From the NCBI RefSeq assembly GCF_000328685.1, contig NC_019974.1:1107001-1171000 (forward strand): a stretch of 64,000 bases of DNA. The letters run 5' to 3'. Positions 36,598 through 45,690 of the stretch are shown piece after piece. The notes below the pieces were generated by a model. That model did no database searches and was not told where the DNA came from. It was given only the letters and a program-made list of their open reading frames with translations. Source of the DNA: Natronococcus occultus SP4. GTDB lineage: Archaea > Halobacteriota > Halobacteria > Halobacteriales > Natrialbaceae. The position numbers and the translations under genes were made by a program. Every line of letters begins with the position of its first letter. The stretch's first letter is position 1.

Positions 36598-37986
36598 CTA
36601 CCGTGAGAAGAGAAGACGGAGATCCTCTAAATCGAAGAGTGTCCAATCGCTGCCAAGGTCGTTTTCGAGTCCATCGACAAAACCGCTTTTTGAGAAGAGC
36701 GCAAACTGTTCATCTCGATTAGGTGATCCCCATCGAACGTTCTCGGTCTTCGACCGAAGGTCGTCTACGAGTGCGTGCCCAACTGGCTCATTGGTCCATT
36801 TGCACTCGGCAAGGAGAATCCGATCATCACCAGGAGCGAGGCCAACGATATCGATCTCGGTTTCCCCATACCACCATGGTCCAACCTCCGAGTATGGTTC
36901 GAGATTCTCCTGCCGGATCCCTTCCCAGATCGCTTCCTGACAGATATCCTCAAATGTCCGTGCAGTATGAGTCGAAAGATTCGGTTCGATCGTTCCCTCG
37001 AAAACGACTTGTGGTGCTTCTTCGATACTCGAGCGATTCGGCTCGACGAAGCGAAACCAGAATCGAAGGAACTCGTCGGCGACGTGATAGCGCGAGCGCT
37101 TCGATTTCTTCGCAGACGCCGTCACGGGGATTTTGCGGTCGATGAGCCGGAGTCGGCGGAGTGTCTGGAGATATTTCGAAAGCGGTCCCGAGTCGATTCC
37201 TGTTGCTCCGGAAATTTCATTCGGTGTTGTATGACCAAGCGCGACGGCTTCGAGGATGCTCATGTATCGAGCCGGATTCCGCAGCTCCGTTCGCAAGAGA
37301 AACTCCGGTTCGTTGTAGAGGACGGCCGTTGGCGAAAGAATCCGTGTTTGGATGTTTGTAGCGAGTGAGTCGTCGTAATCAAAGAGCGTGAGATACATCG
37401 GTGTCCCACCGGTGACCGAGTATGATCGAATTGCATCTCCGATATCGTATCCGATGGCTTCTCTGGCCTGCTGAAATGAGAACGGCTGAAGATCGAGCTG
37501 TCCCGTTCGCCGACCGTACAGTGGACTTTCGTGACCAAGCACCTCTGATTCCATCGTACTCACGCTCGAGCCACAGAGAACGAGCATCGAATCTGTGTCC
37601 TGGAGGTGTTCGTCGACAAACGACTGAAGATACGATGGGAGTGAGTCGTTTTCGTCGACCAAATAGGGGAATTCGTCGATAACCACCACGACGGTATCCG
37701 TCGCGAGCTTCTCGCCAAGGTATTCGAAGGCATCGTCCCAGCCATCGATTCGGGGGATTCGATCGTCGAAAGCATCTGCGACTTGTTCGACGAATTTCTC
37801 CCGCTGACGGTGTTCGGCCTCTTGGGCTGCGAGGAAGTATATGTGGTCGTGTCCAGAGCAGAATTCTTTGAGCAGCGCTGTTTTCCCAACTCGACGTCTG
37901 CCATATACGACAGAGAAGGCATGACCGGATGATTTGAAGGCGGTGTTTAATGCGGTGAGTTCGTCATCTCGGTCGTAGAATGTCAT
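36598..37986 (-). CDS. Archaeal AAA ATPase with DUF234 nuclease-like C-terminus
   Basis: A 462-aa ATPase of the archaeal AAA_35/DUF234 group. Walker A is GRRRVGKT (29-36). Walker B is VVVVIDEFPYL (D104, E105). A winged-helix region follows (about 250-300, EAVALGHTTPNEISGATGID). The DUF234 domain (about 325-450) has DIVGLAPGDDRILLAECKWTN, whose D...E-x-K fits a restriction-endonuclease fold. Related proteins are common in archaeal mobile or defence regions. Role unknown. The gene stands alone, with its promoter in 37987-38100. Confidence 0.85.
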   Translation of the reverse strand: MTFYDRDDELTALNTAFKSSGHAFSVVYGRRRVGKTALLKEFCSGHDHIYFLAAQEAEHRQREKFVEQVADAFDDRIPRIDGWDDAFEYLGEKLATDTVVVVIDEFPYLVDENDSLPSYLQSFVDEHLQDTDSMLVLCGSSVSTMESEVLGHESPLYGRRTGQLDLQPFSFQQAREAIGYDIGDAIRSYSVTGGTPMYLTLFDYDDSLATNIQTRILSPTAVLYNEPEFLLRTELRNPARYMSILEAVALGHTTPNEISGATGIDSGPLSKYLQTLRRLRLIDRKIPVTASAKKSKRSRYHVADEFLRFWFRFVEPNRSSIEEAPQVVFEGTIEPNLSTHTARTFEDICQEAIWEGIRQENLEPYSEVGPWWYGETEIDIVGLAPGDDRILLAECKWTNEPVGHALVDDLRSKTENVRWGSPNRDEQFALFSKSGFVDGLENDLGSDWTLFDLEDLRLLFSR

Positions 37987-38616
37987 ACGCTACATAATGA
38001 TTACTGAGGTAATGACTTACCTGTTTTGCCTTTCGGAGCTGGAATTACTAAGCAAACGATCTCGAGAACTACCCTCGGTAAACAGCGAGAAAATCTTGTC
38101 CGTTAGAGTGCATCAGTTCGATGACTGAGTCGGTGCGGCGCCCGAAATTGAACGCGCTTCTTGTCGCTACTTATCATGCGTACGTTGTGAGCCAGCATAT
38201 TTACCCTTTCTCGTGTGTACAGTGTGAGTCTGACCGGGATCGTGTTGTGATTTTCCGCCCGACGGTCGACAGATACACGATACGCTTCGGGGTCGCGAGT
38301 TCAGGCTTGAGCTCACCCAGGGATAGAATCGAGAAAGCAGGACGTTGATAGCAGGTCACAGACTCGAGTTGCCGAACTGTTACGTGAAAATGCCCACGTA
38401 CCTTTTTCTCGTCGGGTTCGCTCGCGTGGCTCGCTCACCACTCCTCCAAAAATCTACGCTAAAAAGCCGCTCGCTCCCGATGGTCGCTCGCGGGTGCCGT
38501 ACTTGAACCGCACCGCAGCGTTACCTGTTCCGCCTGTACCTAGCACACCTGTACCGATCATGAGGTTGTCTCCTTAACCAACAGCGGGCAATAGAGGGGG
38601 ATTCTGTTGGTTAACT
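37987..38616. other. Gene-poor stretch
   Basis: About 630 nt with no supportable gene. A weak frame at 38121-38348 (75 aa) has no recognisable features and is not called. A/T-rich patches such as aaaaagccgctcgctcc are consistent with decayed or intergenic DNA. Confidence 0.3.
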
Positions 38617-38793
38617 ATGCGCGGTAGTAAATCAAGGGTCAAACGGAACTCGGTTGCTACAGAGTTGTGTGAGAAAGCGGCTGCCGCTCAGGTGGTGGCC
38701 TATCAAAATGACTTGGTTGTTCTCGATAGATGCTATCGTTGTGAGTGGAGCTACTACGTACAACCACGAACCAACCATCGCCTGCTCGAGTAA
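38617..38793 (+). CDS. Small CxxC protein, 58 aa
   Basis: The ATG at 38617 opens MRGSKSRVKRNSVATELCEKAAAAQ...DRCYRCEWSYYVQPRTN and ends at 38793. It has a basic start, a short helix (KAAAAQVVAY) and one CYRC pair. Haloarchaea encode many tiny zinc-finger proteins of this size. The frame is intact, which slightly favours a real gene in an otherwise decayed area. No family can be named. Confidence 0.4.
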   Translation: MRGSKSRVKRNSVATELCEKAAAAQVVAYQNDLVVLDRCYRCEWSYYVQPRTNHRLLE

Positions 38794-38857
38794 ATAGCGC
38801 AGTAGAGGAGAGGAGCCGCTGGGATACCATTAAGCAGTTCACGTTGAATGTTGTCAT

Positions 38858-38998
38858 ATGGCATACCAACTACGGTGTGATCGGTGCACACTCGATCAGG
38901 CGTTTACGGACTGGGCCGACGCGAACCAGGCTGCAAGCACCCATGAGGCCGACAATCCAACCCACTGGGTGACCATCTTAGAGGGGCAGCCGGCGTGA
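38858..38998 (+). CDS. Small CxxC protein, 46 aa
   Basis: The ATG at 38858 opens MAYQLRCDRCTLDQAFTDW and ends HWVTILEGQPA. A single CDRC pair near the start and an aromatic/His-rich end fit a tiny zinc-type protein. It lies 65 nt after the other small CxxC gene on the same strand. A ribosome-binding site is not obvious. Confidence 0.5.
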   Translation: MAYQLRCDRCTLDQAFTDWADANQAASTHEADNPTHWVTILEGQPA

Positions 38999-39487
38999 CT
39001 GGCAGTGCACAGATCCATTCAGCAGCCCATCCAATAGAATTTTTGTGAAAGTAGCTTCGTTGGAGCTGGTTCTATGATGCACTTCGACTAGAAGTAACGA
39101 TATTCTAGGGCCGAGATCAACTCAGTTCGAACGAGGAGCTAATCGAGTGGGTACGAAAACGTATGAACGCTATCGTGAGCAATTCGTTTACTCAGGTGGT
39201 CCCTCTATACTGAAGCCATGATCTAGACTTCCATTCTGGTTACGTTGGTCCTGCCCTCGGTCCTAGCGTTTCGCTGGCGTCATGAGAACTTCCACTTGGT
39301 TCGTCACCACTGGAATCGGCGACGTTACTCGAACAAGGCGTCCGCTTGCTTCGAGGTTCGCCTTCTCGTGCTACGCAGCGTTCACCGATGCACTCCGGCC
39401 AGCGTGGGAAACGATGGCAGCAAATCTGGGAGCGTCGTCAGCGACCGCTGTTGGGCTCGCCGATAGTCGGTACCTACAATTAGCCAA
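38999..39487. other. Gene-poor stretch before the monooxygenase
   Basis: No gene is supported. A GC-rich frame at 39282-39572 (MRTSTWFVTTG...) overlaps the convergent monooxygenase and lacks recognisable domains; it may be a remnant. The sequence from 39000-39240 is non-coding in appearance. Confidence 0.3.
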
Positions 39488-40834
39488 TCACAGTGTTGGA
39501 CGGACTACGCGCCACATAATACTGGGTCGGAGGAGCAGCATTGGTGGCTGCTCAAGCCGAAACACGCGATAGAAGGCATCAGTCAAGACGCCGTCGGAAT
39601 GCGCCTGTTGGATCAGGCGCGAGGTATACCGGTTGAAAATATCGGTACCGGTGGGTTTCGGGCCCGACGTCTGCGGGAATTTGAAGTCAGCGCCGACTGC
39701 GATTTTCCAGACCGAATCAATGATCTCTGCTGTCTGATTGAAAAATCGCGGTGCAAGGCGCTCAAGCCCATTCACGGCGAGCGCGTGATGCAGTACCAGT
39801 GCATCCAGCGTCGCAACGGACATGCCCTGGCCATAAATCGGATTGAAACTCGCAATGGCATCGCCAGTAACGAGTAGCCCATTCGGAAAATGAGCGAGCG
39901 CCTCAAAGCGGCGGCGAATACTCGAGGGGAACGGATAACAATGGATCTCATCGGATACCCAGCGACGGCTCGTTACGAGCTGTGCGAAGTTGGGAATCGG
40001 GAGACTCTCGGCGAACTCGATAACGCCACGTTCGTTCGTTGGCACATCATCGCCATGGATCCCCTGAAAGATGACCTCCCACTGATCGTTCTCGACGGGA
40101 ATCGCAGCCCCACCGCGGGTCCGGGGCGGTGTAGGCGGCACGAATAGCGAATAGCGAGCGCTCGGTTGGCGTTCGACACGAATCGTGCCGTACGTCACGT
40201 CGACAGTGACCTTGTCAACCTCCGGTGCCGTGTACCCGTTTGCGTTCAGCCAAGCTGGCGTGCGGCTCGTCCGTCCGGTTGCATCGACGACGAGATCGGC
40301 GGAAAGTGACGTTTCGGTCCCGTTTGCGGTCCGAAAGATAATCCCAGTAACCGCATCGTCCGTCACGATATAATCGAGAAACTGGCATCTGCCGCGCTGT
40401 TGTACGTTGACGAAGGTAGCGATCTGTTGCCGAACGGCATGCTCAAAGAGGGCTCGTGTGGCACAATACATCGGAAGGCGCGCCGGCCCATCGGCGAGGA
40501 AATCCCCGCGCGCGTAGTACTGCATATCTGTCGCTGCGTCGATCATCAGTCCCCCGGCGGACAGCAGGTGTTCACCGAACCCAGGAAAGAAGTCCTCTAG
40601 CGTCGCTCGTCCCGCTTCCAGCATGACGTGTGGATGGGCGCTCTGTGGGACGCCGTCCCGTGACTCGGGTTCCTCCGGCAGCGGATCCCGCTCGAGCACG
40701 ACGACTTCATCGAACCCGTCAGCTAAGACGCGTGCTGCACAGAGCCCGGCCATACTTCCGCCGAGCACTACGGCTCGATCACCAATCGTGGTGATACGAT
40801 CGGAGCTGTATCGTTCTATATTTTGTAATGTCAT
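39488..40834 (-). CDS. FAD-dependent monooxygenase-like protein
   Basis: A 448-aa flavoprotein of the aromatic hydroxylase/geranylgeranyl reductase type. The FAD-binding start is AVVLGGSMAGLCAARVLADG with acidic DEVVVLERD. A central motif DLVVDATGRTSRTP and the second FAD motif VTGDAIASFNPIYGQGMSVA are present. NAD(P)H-dependent hydroxylation or epoxidation of an organic compound is plausible; the substrate is unknown. Its stop is a normal one and length fits the family. It converges with the gene-poor stretch on its left. Confidence 0.8.
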   Translation of the reverse strand: MTLQNIERYSSDRITTIGDRAVVLGGSMAGLCAARVLADGFDEVVVLERDPLPEEPESRDGVPQSAHPHVMLEAGRATLEDFFPGFGEHLLSAGGLMIDAATDMQYYARGDFLADGPARLPMYCATRALFEHAVRQQIATFVNVQQRGRCQFLDYIVTDDAVTGIIFRTANGTETSLSADLVVDATGRTSRTPAWLNANGYTAPEVDKVTVDVTYGTIRVERQPSARYSLFVPPTPPRTRGGAAIPVENDQWEVIFQGIHGDDVPTNERGVIEFAESLPIPNFAQLVTSRRWVSDEIHCYPFPSSIRRRFEALAHFPNGLLVTGDAIASFNPIYGQGMSVATLDALVLHHALAVNGLERLAPRFFNQTAEIIDSVWKIAVGADFKFPQTSGPKPTGTDIFNRYTSRLIQQAHSDGVLTDAFYRVFRLEQPPMLLLRPSIMWRVVRPTL

Positions 40835-40851
40835 TCTATTCGATCACATTG

Positions 40852-41127
40852 CTACCGTTGATCGTCTACGTCTTCTTCAACGATAGTGATGTCCTCAAAG
40901 TAGTCGTCCAGGACTTCGGTACGTTCCATCGCAAGTGGCGGCGAACAGTAGTCCTCCTCGATCCAGACTGCCTCACCGCTCGCTGGATCGAACCGCGCAT
41001 CCTCCAATGCTCGTGTCATAGCACGTCCGAACGGATCCATCGCTTCGATCTCTCCAGTATCGAGCCGTTCGCGTAATTCGACGAGTCGATCCACCTTCGG
41101 GCGAGCACGCACAAGCCGATATGCCAT
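40852..41127 (-). CDS. Haloarchaeal conserved hypothetical protein
   Basis: A 91-aa acidic protein from start MAYRLVRARPKVDRL. It has helical character (LVELRERLDTGEIEAMDPFG) and an acidic end (DITIVEEDVDD). The later start at 41127 is preferred to 41157 (MITERCVLLD...). It lies 17 nt after the end of the monooxygenase's upstream region on the same strand, so it may be cotranscribed with it. Function unknown. Confidence 0.55.
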   Translation of the reverse strand: MAYRLVRARPKVDRLVELRERLDTGEIEAMDPFGRAMTRALEDARFDPASGEAVWIEEDYCSPPLAMERTEVLDDYFEDITIVEEDVDDQR

Positions 41128-41233
41128 ATCCAGCAGTACGCATCGCTCGGTAATCAAGTCCTGGCCGCTGTCGCCTGCTATTCGGACTCCGCTGGTTTCG
41201 AACCGTTATGTAACCGGTAGTACGTACGGACGA

Positions 41234-42091
41234 TCAGTGACTGTCAAGCTGTCCATCCTCAACCGCTTCAAGCACGTCATCCCCGGTTTCTGTCGCCATA
41301 TAGTACATCCGGTCCGCTGATCGACCCTCGCCATCAACCGGCCCACTATCGCACTGCGCGACAAGTCCTACACGTCGAAGTACCCGGCAAAGGTGCCTGA
41401 CGTACTCGAACTCCGTCCCCCACTCTGCAGCAATCGCACGCGGAGAGTCCGGACCAGTGTGGGCAAGTCGCTGGACGATCGTTCGTCCATTCGGCAGGTG
41501 GCGTAAGACGTTCACCTTTCCCTCCCACTCAGAAAGGAATCGCAGAAGGTGATCTCCCTTCCGTGATAACCGGTAGTAGGTGTGGTGCTGGCGAACCTCG
41601 TCAGCTAGCTTCGCCTTGACTCGACGTTGCTTGACGGTTCCAGATTCGACGCGTTCAAGCAACCCTGATTCCTCCATTTCCTTACACAGCGTTCTAATCT
41701 GGTTCCGTTCTGCATCAAGGTGTCCGGCAATCGACTTCGGGTAATTCCCCTCGACAGCATCGAGGTGATAGCAGATCAGATATGCAACCGGGTCTGTCGG
41801 AAGTGGATCCAACTGATCAGCGATTTGTTGTCGTCGTTCACGTTCAGCTTCGAGTTCAGCAACTTGGTCATACCGCGTTTGAGCGTTCTCCGCTGGATTC
41901 ACGTGGAGATCAAGCATGACGTCGATCTCCTCACCATGCGGCGTTTCGAGTGTCATCTCGATTTCTCCCGTCTCCCAGTGTTTCCCCTCCTCGTTGCGTG
42001 CCCGTTCCAACGTCTGCTCAACCTTCTGGTAGCGAGTCATAATTGTGTCCGCCTCCAGTTTGAGCTGCTCAATCTCCGATTGGGAGACCAT
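41234..42091 (-). CDS. DUF2250-family winged-helix protein
   Basis: A 285-aa protein from start MVSQSEIEQL, preceded by an unlikely longer frame. A coiled coil covers about 5-85. The middle (DPVAYLICYHLDAVEGNYPKSIAGHLDAERNQIRTLCKEMEESGLLERVE) matches the archaeal DUF2250 winged-helix family, followed by QHHTYYRLSRKGDHLLRFL. A second winged-helix-like part at about 195-260 (TIVQRLAHTGPDSPRAIAAEWGTE) follows. It is probably a DNA-binding regulator; its targets are unknown. Confidence 0.75.
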   Translation of the reverse strand: MVSQSEIEQLKLEADTIMTRYQKVEQTLERARNEEGKHWETGEIEMTLETPHGEEIDVMLDLHVNPAENAQTRYDQVAELEAERERRQQIADQLDPLPTDPVAYLICYHLDAVEGNYPKSIAGHLDAERNQIRTLCKEMEESGLLERVESGTVKQRRVKAKLADEVRQHHTYYRLSRKGDHLLRFLSEWEGKVNVLRHLPNGRTIVQRLAHTGPDSPRAIAAEWGTEFEYVRHLCRVLRRVGLVAQCDSGPVDGEGRSADRMYYMATETGDDVLEAVEDGQLDSH

Positions 42092-42157
42092 CGTTGCTTG
42101 TCTACTTACTACCGCGCTGGTTGTTTGAACCCACCTGTTTGAGCACAACGTTCCCAA

Positions 42158-42478
42158 TTAGTCCTCACTCGTTCTGGAAGTCCAGGTACCTTTCTAATAT
42201 CTCTGGGTTCAATACTCTCCGAGCAGACTTTTCACCGGTTAATCAAAGAGCTGCCTACTAAAGGGATCTATTGGATAGCCAGGTTGTGATTTGCTCCCTC
42301 TATCTTCAGCGTCAAGGGATGCTACAGAACGGATCTCACAGCTACTATGTGGTGCTCGGGCTCGTAGAGCGTGCGAACTAAACAATGATCGCAGTGATAG
42401 CTAATTCTGACTCCTTGAAATCTCGTTCAGAAAGCACCTCACCGGATCACTTATCCCCTTGACCCCGCTGATTGCCCT
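42158..42478. other. Intergenic, no gene seen
   Basis: About 320 nt between the DUF2250 gene and the response-regulator pseudogene. It is A/T-rich and contains no supported frame. Confidence 0.3.
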
Positions 42479-42680
42479 ATGGGAAGTGGGTCATCAGAAG
42501 CGGAAATATTGCTGATAGAAGACAACCCGAGTGATGTTCTCCTCATCAAAGAAGCCTTTCTCAGACGGCAACATCGCTAACACACTCAACACAGTTACTG
42601 ACGGTCAAGCAGCACTCGATTTCATTAACCAACAGGGAGAATACGAGGACGCACCAGACACGATGAGTATAGTCAAATAG
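42479..42680 (+). pseudogene. Truncated, frameshifted response regulator receiver
   Basis: The ATG at 42479 opens SEAEILLIEDNPSDVLLIKEAF, a receiver-domain start with the acidic pocket (EDNPSD). One extra base near 42557-42562 shifts the frame; in the next frame the same domain continues SDGNIANTLNTVTDGQAALDFI then QQGEYEDAPD and stops at 42680. The phospho-Asp strand, the rest of the receiver and any output are missing. It is therefore a decayed haloarchaeal response regulator. Confidence 0.8.
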
Positions 42681-42682
42681 AA

Positions 42683-42853
42683 ATGGCGTCCAGTACTGAT
42701 TCCTCGACAGCGGTCGACGAAGAAGTTCGCCGGCTGTACGAGCGATATCAGTCGGCCGAAAGTGACGAAGAACGCCATGAAATAGCTCTTGAAATGGGGA
42801 AGCTTGACGGACGCCGTCATGCCGATATTTATGCGGCCCTTGAAGACGAGTAA
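42683..42853 (+). CDS. Small acidic protein, 56 aa
   Basis: The ATG at 42683 opens MASSTDSSTAVDEEVRRLYERY and ends HADIYAALEDE. It is a helical, Glu-rich protein with no cysteine and no membrane span. It directly follows the pseudogene (3 nt). Such small helical haloarchaeal proteins are frequent but unnamed. Confidence 0.45.
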   Translation: MASSTDSSTAVDEEVRRLYERYQSAESDEERHEIALEMGKLDGRRHADIYAALEDE

Positions 42854-43037
42854 CCCCAACTTCGACTACATTCCGTATTTCTAACACCGGGATAGAACAC
42901 ACATGTCGGGATGGTTTCGACCCCTTAGCCTGGAGCAAATCACAGACTCATTCTCGTAGAAGGGATCCGCGAACATATCGATAAACGCCTGCTCATTCGC
43001 TCCCGCGACCAGAAAGGTACGTAGTCCGTGAATGCGG

Positions 43038-43877
43038 CTACTCGTCGCAGAACATCCCTACATCAAATTCAGTTTCCCATTGCGGGCGTTCTGGCCCCGG
43101 CATCTCATCAGCATGATCTCGCAGTTCGGGCATCGTCGTCCAGGGGTGGCACTGGGTCATTGCCTCAAACCGTTTAAAGAAGCTCAGATGGACCCAGCTA
43201 TATTCGGCGGGTGGCTCATCAATGTTGTTTTGACGCTCTTTAATGAGATCGGTGAGTTCTCGCTCGTTGATGTCGATGCCTTCCTCTTGTGCGACTGTCA
43301 GCAGTGATGCGATTTCCTCTTTCTTCTTCTCGGCAACGCTGTGCTCATTATCAAGATGATCGAAGTCAGCGTAGTACACCGCCAGAGCAGCCTGAATGAC
43401 GTCTTCTCGTGTCTCCAGACTATCGCGGGTGAGGCCAGTATAGTCGCGCGGGAACACGAATGTCTTATTCACGAAGAGTGCTCTGACAACCCCGAGTTCC
43501 GGGCTCTCACCACCGCTTTCCTTCTCGTAGACACCAGCGATGTAATCTGCTGCCTCACCGAGGAGGTTGATCTTGATGTCGAATTCGGGGACTACTGCAG
43601 TGTCCAGGTTGATCGTATCCCCGAGAACGATCGATTCGGCGTTCGTTGGCATGTTGAGGCAGTTAGCGAACTCTCGAAGGCGTTGCCCGTACGCGCCGCG
43701 GTAGCTTCCAAGAACCAGGTAGCTACTATTGGCTTGCTCGAACCGGGGAAGCTCTTCGTTCATATAGCGGACGACTTCGTGGTAGTCCCCCTGCGGTGGG
43801 GAGCTAATTCCTTTAAAAATACGGTTGACAGCCCGGTAGATGGCGTATGAATTGCGTGGAACGCGTGGGCCGCTCAT
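43038..43877 (-). CDS. Hypothetical protein of unknown function
   Basis: A 279-aa protein (MSGPRVPRNSYAIYRAVNRIFKGIS...). It has a mixed alpha/beta pattern, for example SSYLVLGSYRGAYGQRLREFANCLN and VVPEFDIKINLLGEAADYIAGVYE, and a helical C-terminal half (EKKKEEIASLLTVAQEEGIDI). The phrase LVLGSYRGAYGQRL and later VVRALFVNKTFVFPRDY suggest a nucleotide or sugar related fold, but I cannot assign one. It is divergent from the winged-helix regulator (115 nt apart), which may control it. Confidence 0.65.
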   Translation of the reverse strand: MSGPRVPRNSYAIYRAVNRIFKGISSPPQGDYHEVVRYMNEELPRFEQANSSYLVLGSYRGAYGQRLREFANCLNMPTNAESIVLGDTINLDTAVVPEFDIKINLLGEAADYIAGVYEKESGGESPELGVVRALFVNKTFVFPRDYTGLTRDSLETREDVIQAALAVYYADFDHLDNEHSVAEKKKEEIASLLTVAQEEGIDINERELTDLIKERQNNIDEPPAEYSWVHLSFFKRFEAMTQCHPWTTMPELRDHADEMPGPERPQWETEFDVGMFCDE

Positions 43878-43992
43878 ACTACTGTCTACAGAAGTGTTCG
43901 TCTTAAGCGTTCATATTCGAGTTGGGAAAGTTCCATCATTCCCAACTTGCCCGTCCCGAACAGTTACGTGAGTGGAGACGAAATAGACACGT

Positions 43993-44631
43993 ATGAGTAA
44001 TAGTGTGGGGGGCGCAGGAAATCCGGTCGGCGGCGAAGCAGACCCATTTGGCGGTGACGATGTTATGCCGATCGAGAAACAGCGACGGGCACACCAATTC
44101 CTCACGCAGGAAACCCGCTACCACATCATCCAAGCCGTGCTTGGGCATCCAACGTACCTGGCGACACTCGACGAGCTCGAATACCTCGTGCCCAAGAATC
44201 GCTCCACTATCCGGGAGCATCTTGACCGGCTCGCAGAGAAGCAGGTGATGGTGAAGTACAAATACCGTGGAGATGAGACCGAGCGTAACGAACCACGGGA
44301 ATTCTGGGGGTTCACCAGTTACGGGATCACCCTCTTAGAGGAGTACAGCTACCTCCGCTACGTCCCGGTTCTGCGTGCCCTACAGGAAAATCTCTATCTG
44401 ACCGAAAAAATCGAACGGCATCAGAATGCACCGCGACCAGAACTGCCAGAAGATGTCAGTGAAGCCCTCAAAATCCCTGAAGTAGACGACGAAACAGAGG
44501 CCATTATCGATGACACGCTCGCTGTCCGGGAGCGCGGTGGTGACCGGCTCTTCGATGCTCCCCCTATTGAACCGGATGAAGACGTTGAAACCGAACCCGG
44601 TGCAGACCGACCTCTCGACGAACTCTTCTGA
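43993..44631 (+). CDS. Winged-helix (ArsR-like) transcriptional regulator
   Basis: A 212-aa protein with a Gly-rich disordered start and then RRAHQFLTQETRYHIIQAVLGHPTYLATLDELEYLVPKNRSTIREHLDRLAEKQVMVKY, a winged helix with the recognition helix NRSTIREHLDRL. The wing is KYRGDETERNEPREFWGFT. The C-terminal part is acidic. It starts 115 nt from the divergent hypothetical gene at 43877. It is a probable local regulator; ligand unknown. Confidence 0.8.
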   Translation: MSNSVGGAGNPVGGEADPFGGDDVMPIEKQRRAHQFLTQETRYHIIQAVLGHPTYLATLDELEYLVPKNRSTIREHLDRLAEKQVMVKYKYRGDETERNEPREFWGFTSYGITLLEEYSYLRYVPVLRALQENLYLTEKIERHQNAPRPELPEDVSEALKIPEVDDETEAIIDDTLAVRERGGDRLFDAPPIEPDEDVETEPGADRPLDELF

Positions 44632-44639
44632 TCTTCTGG

Positions 44640-44768
44640 CTGCTCGTCGTCTACGACCTGCAACGTGAGACAGCGTTACTCGAGGAACAAGCCGAGAGTA
44701 AGATCAAGATCCTGCAGGCCGCTGAACTCGAGAACCAATTAGCACAGGTCCTCGAGCGAAAATTGTGA
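44640..44768 (+). pseudogene. Broken gene end, copy 1 (flanks vapBC)
   Basis: Reads LVVYDLQRETALLEEQAESKIKILQ then AAELENQLAQVLERKL and stops at 44766-44768. It is a C-terminal piece only; it has no start of its own. It closely matches the end of the broken gene at 45691-45993 (LVVQDLPEETASLEEQAESEI). It directly follows the regulator gene, so transcription can run into it. Confidence 0.7.
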
Positions 44769-44792
44769 TTCGATGGCCGCCTTGGGAAGGGT

Positions 44793-44829
44793 GAACATCC
44801 TCCCCGACCTTAAGGGGTGGGACCTCCCC
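44793..44829 (-). repeat. IS200/IS605-style right-end hairpin relic
   Basis: On the minus strand this reads GGAGGTCCCACCCCTTAAGG then TCGGGGAGGATGTTC. It keeps the pattern GGA-stem-loop-stem-GGAGGATGT of TnpB-type element right ends (compare 8431-8490 and 63650-63684). No tnpB gene remains next to it, so it is a relic or solo end. Confidence 0.5.
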
Positions 44830-44971
44830 CAAACCGCCTGTGAAGACGCTAGAAGTATACTACGAGGATCCGTGACCGAGGATGCTATGGACATCCTCGA
44901 AGGCAAATCAGGGGAATCTAGCAATAACAGTGGGAATATTTTTGCCCGTTCCCGCGGTAGTAGAGGATACG

Positions 44972-45223
44972 ATGAGCAAAACGGCAGAGGCTGACGATCG
45001 AGGACGAATCGTTATTCCTCACGAAATCAGGGAGAAACACGGTGATCGATATCGCGTCGTCGAACTCAAAGATCGGATTGAGCTCATCCCGCTCAAAGAA
45101 GATCCCATCGAAGGCCTTCGCGATGCTGTCGGTGATGCCTTCGATGAGAAATCGATCGAAGAAATCAAACAAGAGTCACGCGAGGCTGCTCAAGAAGACG
45201 CCATCAACGAAGCGAGTAAGTAA
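44972..45223 (+). CDS. vapB: AbrB/MazE-type antitoxin of a VapBC pair
   Basis: An 83-aa protein from start MSKTAEADDRGRIVIPHEIREKHGDRYRVVELKDRIELIPL, the swapped-hairpin AbrB/SpoVT fold. The C-terminal part (DAFDEKSIEEIKQESREAAQE) is the toxin-binding helix. It normally binds and neutralises the PIN toxin and represses the operon. The start at 44972 is chosen over an in-frame codon at 44882. A box A-like gaatatttt lies about 30-38 nt upstream. Confidence 0.85.
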   Translation: MSKTAEADDRGRIVIPHEIREKHGDRYRVVELKDRIELIPLKEDPIEGLRDAVGDAFDEKSIEEIKQESREAAQEDAINEASK

Positions 45224-45230
45224 CAGCCAA

Positions 45231-45611
45231 ATGATCTATGCTGACACCGACTTCTTTATTGCGCTCGTGAAAGACGACGATTGGCTCCAGGAGCGCGCAG
45301 CGACAATTGCACTCGAAAACGAAGGAGAGATCTATACCTCGCGGGCGACGCTCCTTGAACTTCTCATGATCTCTGATCGATTCGAATTCGATCGAATGGA
45401 AGCGCTCACCTACGCACTCGAAATTGCATCCATTGCCGAAGATGAAGACGTTCTGTTCCAAGCCGCAGACTACATGGAACAAAATGGACTCACTGCGTTT
45501 GATGCATATCACGTCGCCTACGCAGATGAGGATCCGATCATTTCCTCAGACAAGGCATTCGACGATGTCACGGGTAATCGAATTGCAATAGAAACAGAGT
45601 GTGATACGTAG
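45231..45611 (+). CDS. vapC: PIN-domain toxin (VapC-like RNase)
   Basis: A 126-aa toxin. Acidic PIN residues: D in IYADTDFFIALVKDDDW, E in SRATLLELLMIS, D in LTAFDAYHVAYA, and D in IISSDKAFDDV. PIN toxins cut RNA. It starts 7 nt after vapB, so they are made together. All acidic positions are present, so it could be active. An addiction or stress module. Confidence 0.88.
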   Translation: MIYADTDFFIALVKDDDWLQERAATIALENEGEIYTSRATLLELLMISDRFEFDRMEALTYALEIASIAEDEDVLFQAADYMEQNGLTAFDAYHVAYADEDPIISSDKAFDDVTGNRIAIETECDT

Positions 45612-45690
45612 GAGAATCCCGGAAGAACGGGATCAGTGACGCTACAGACGTCAGTTATGGTGGTTTGGGCTGTTATAATAGCATCAGTAG

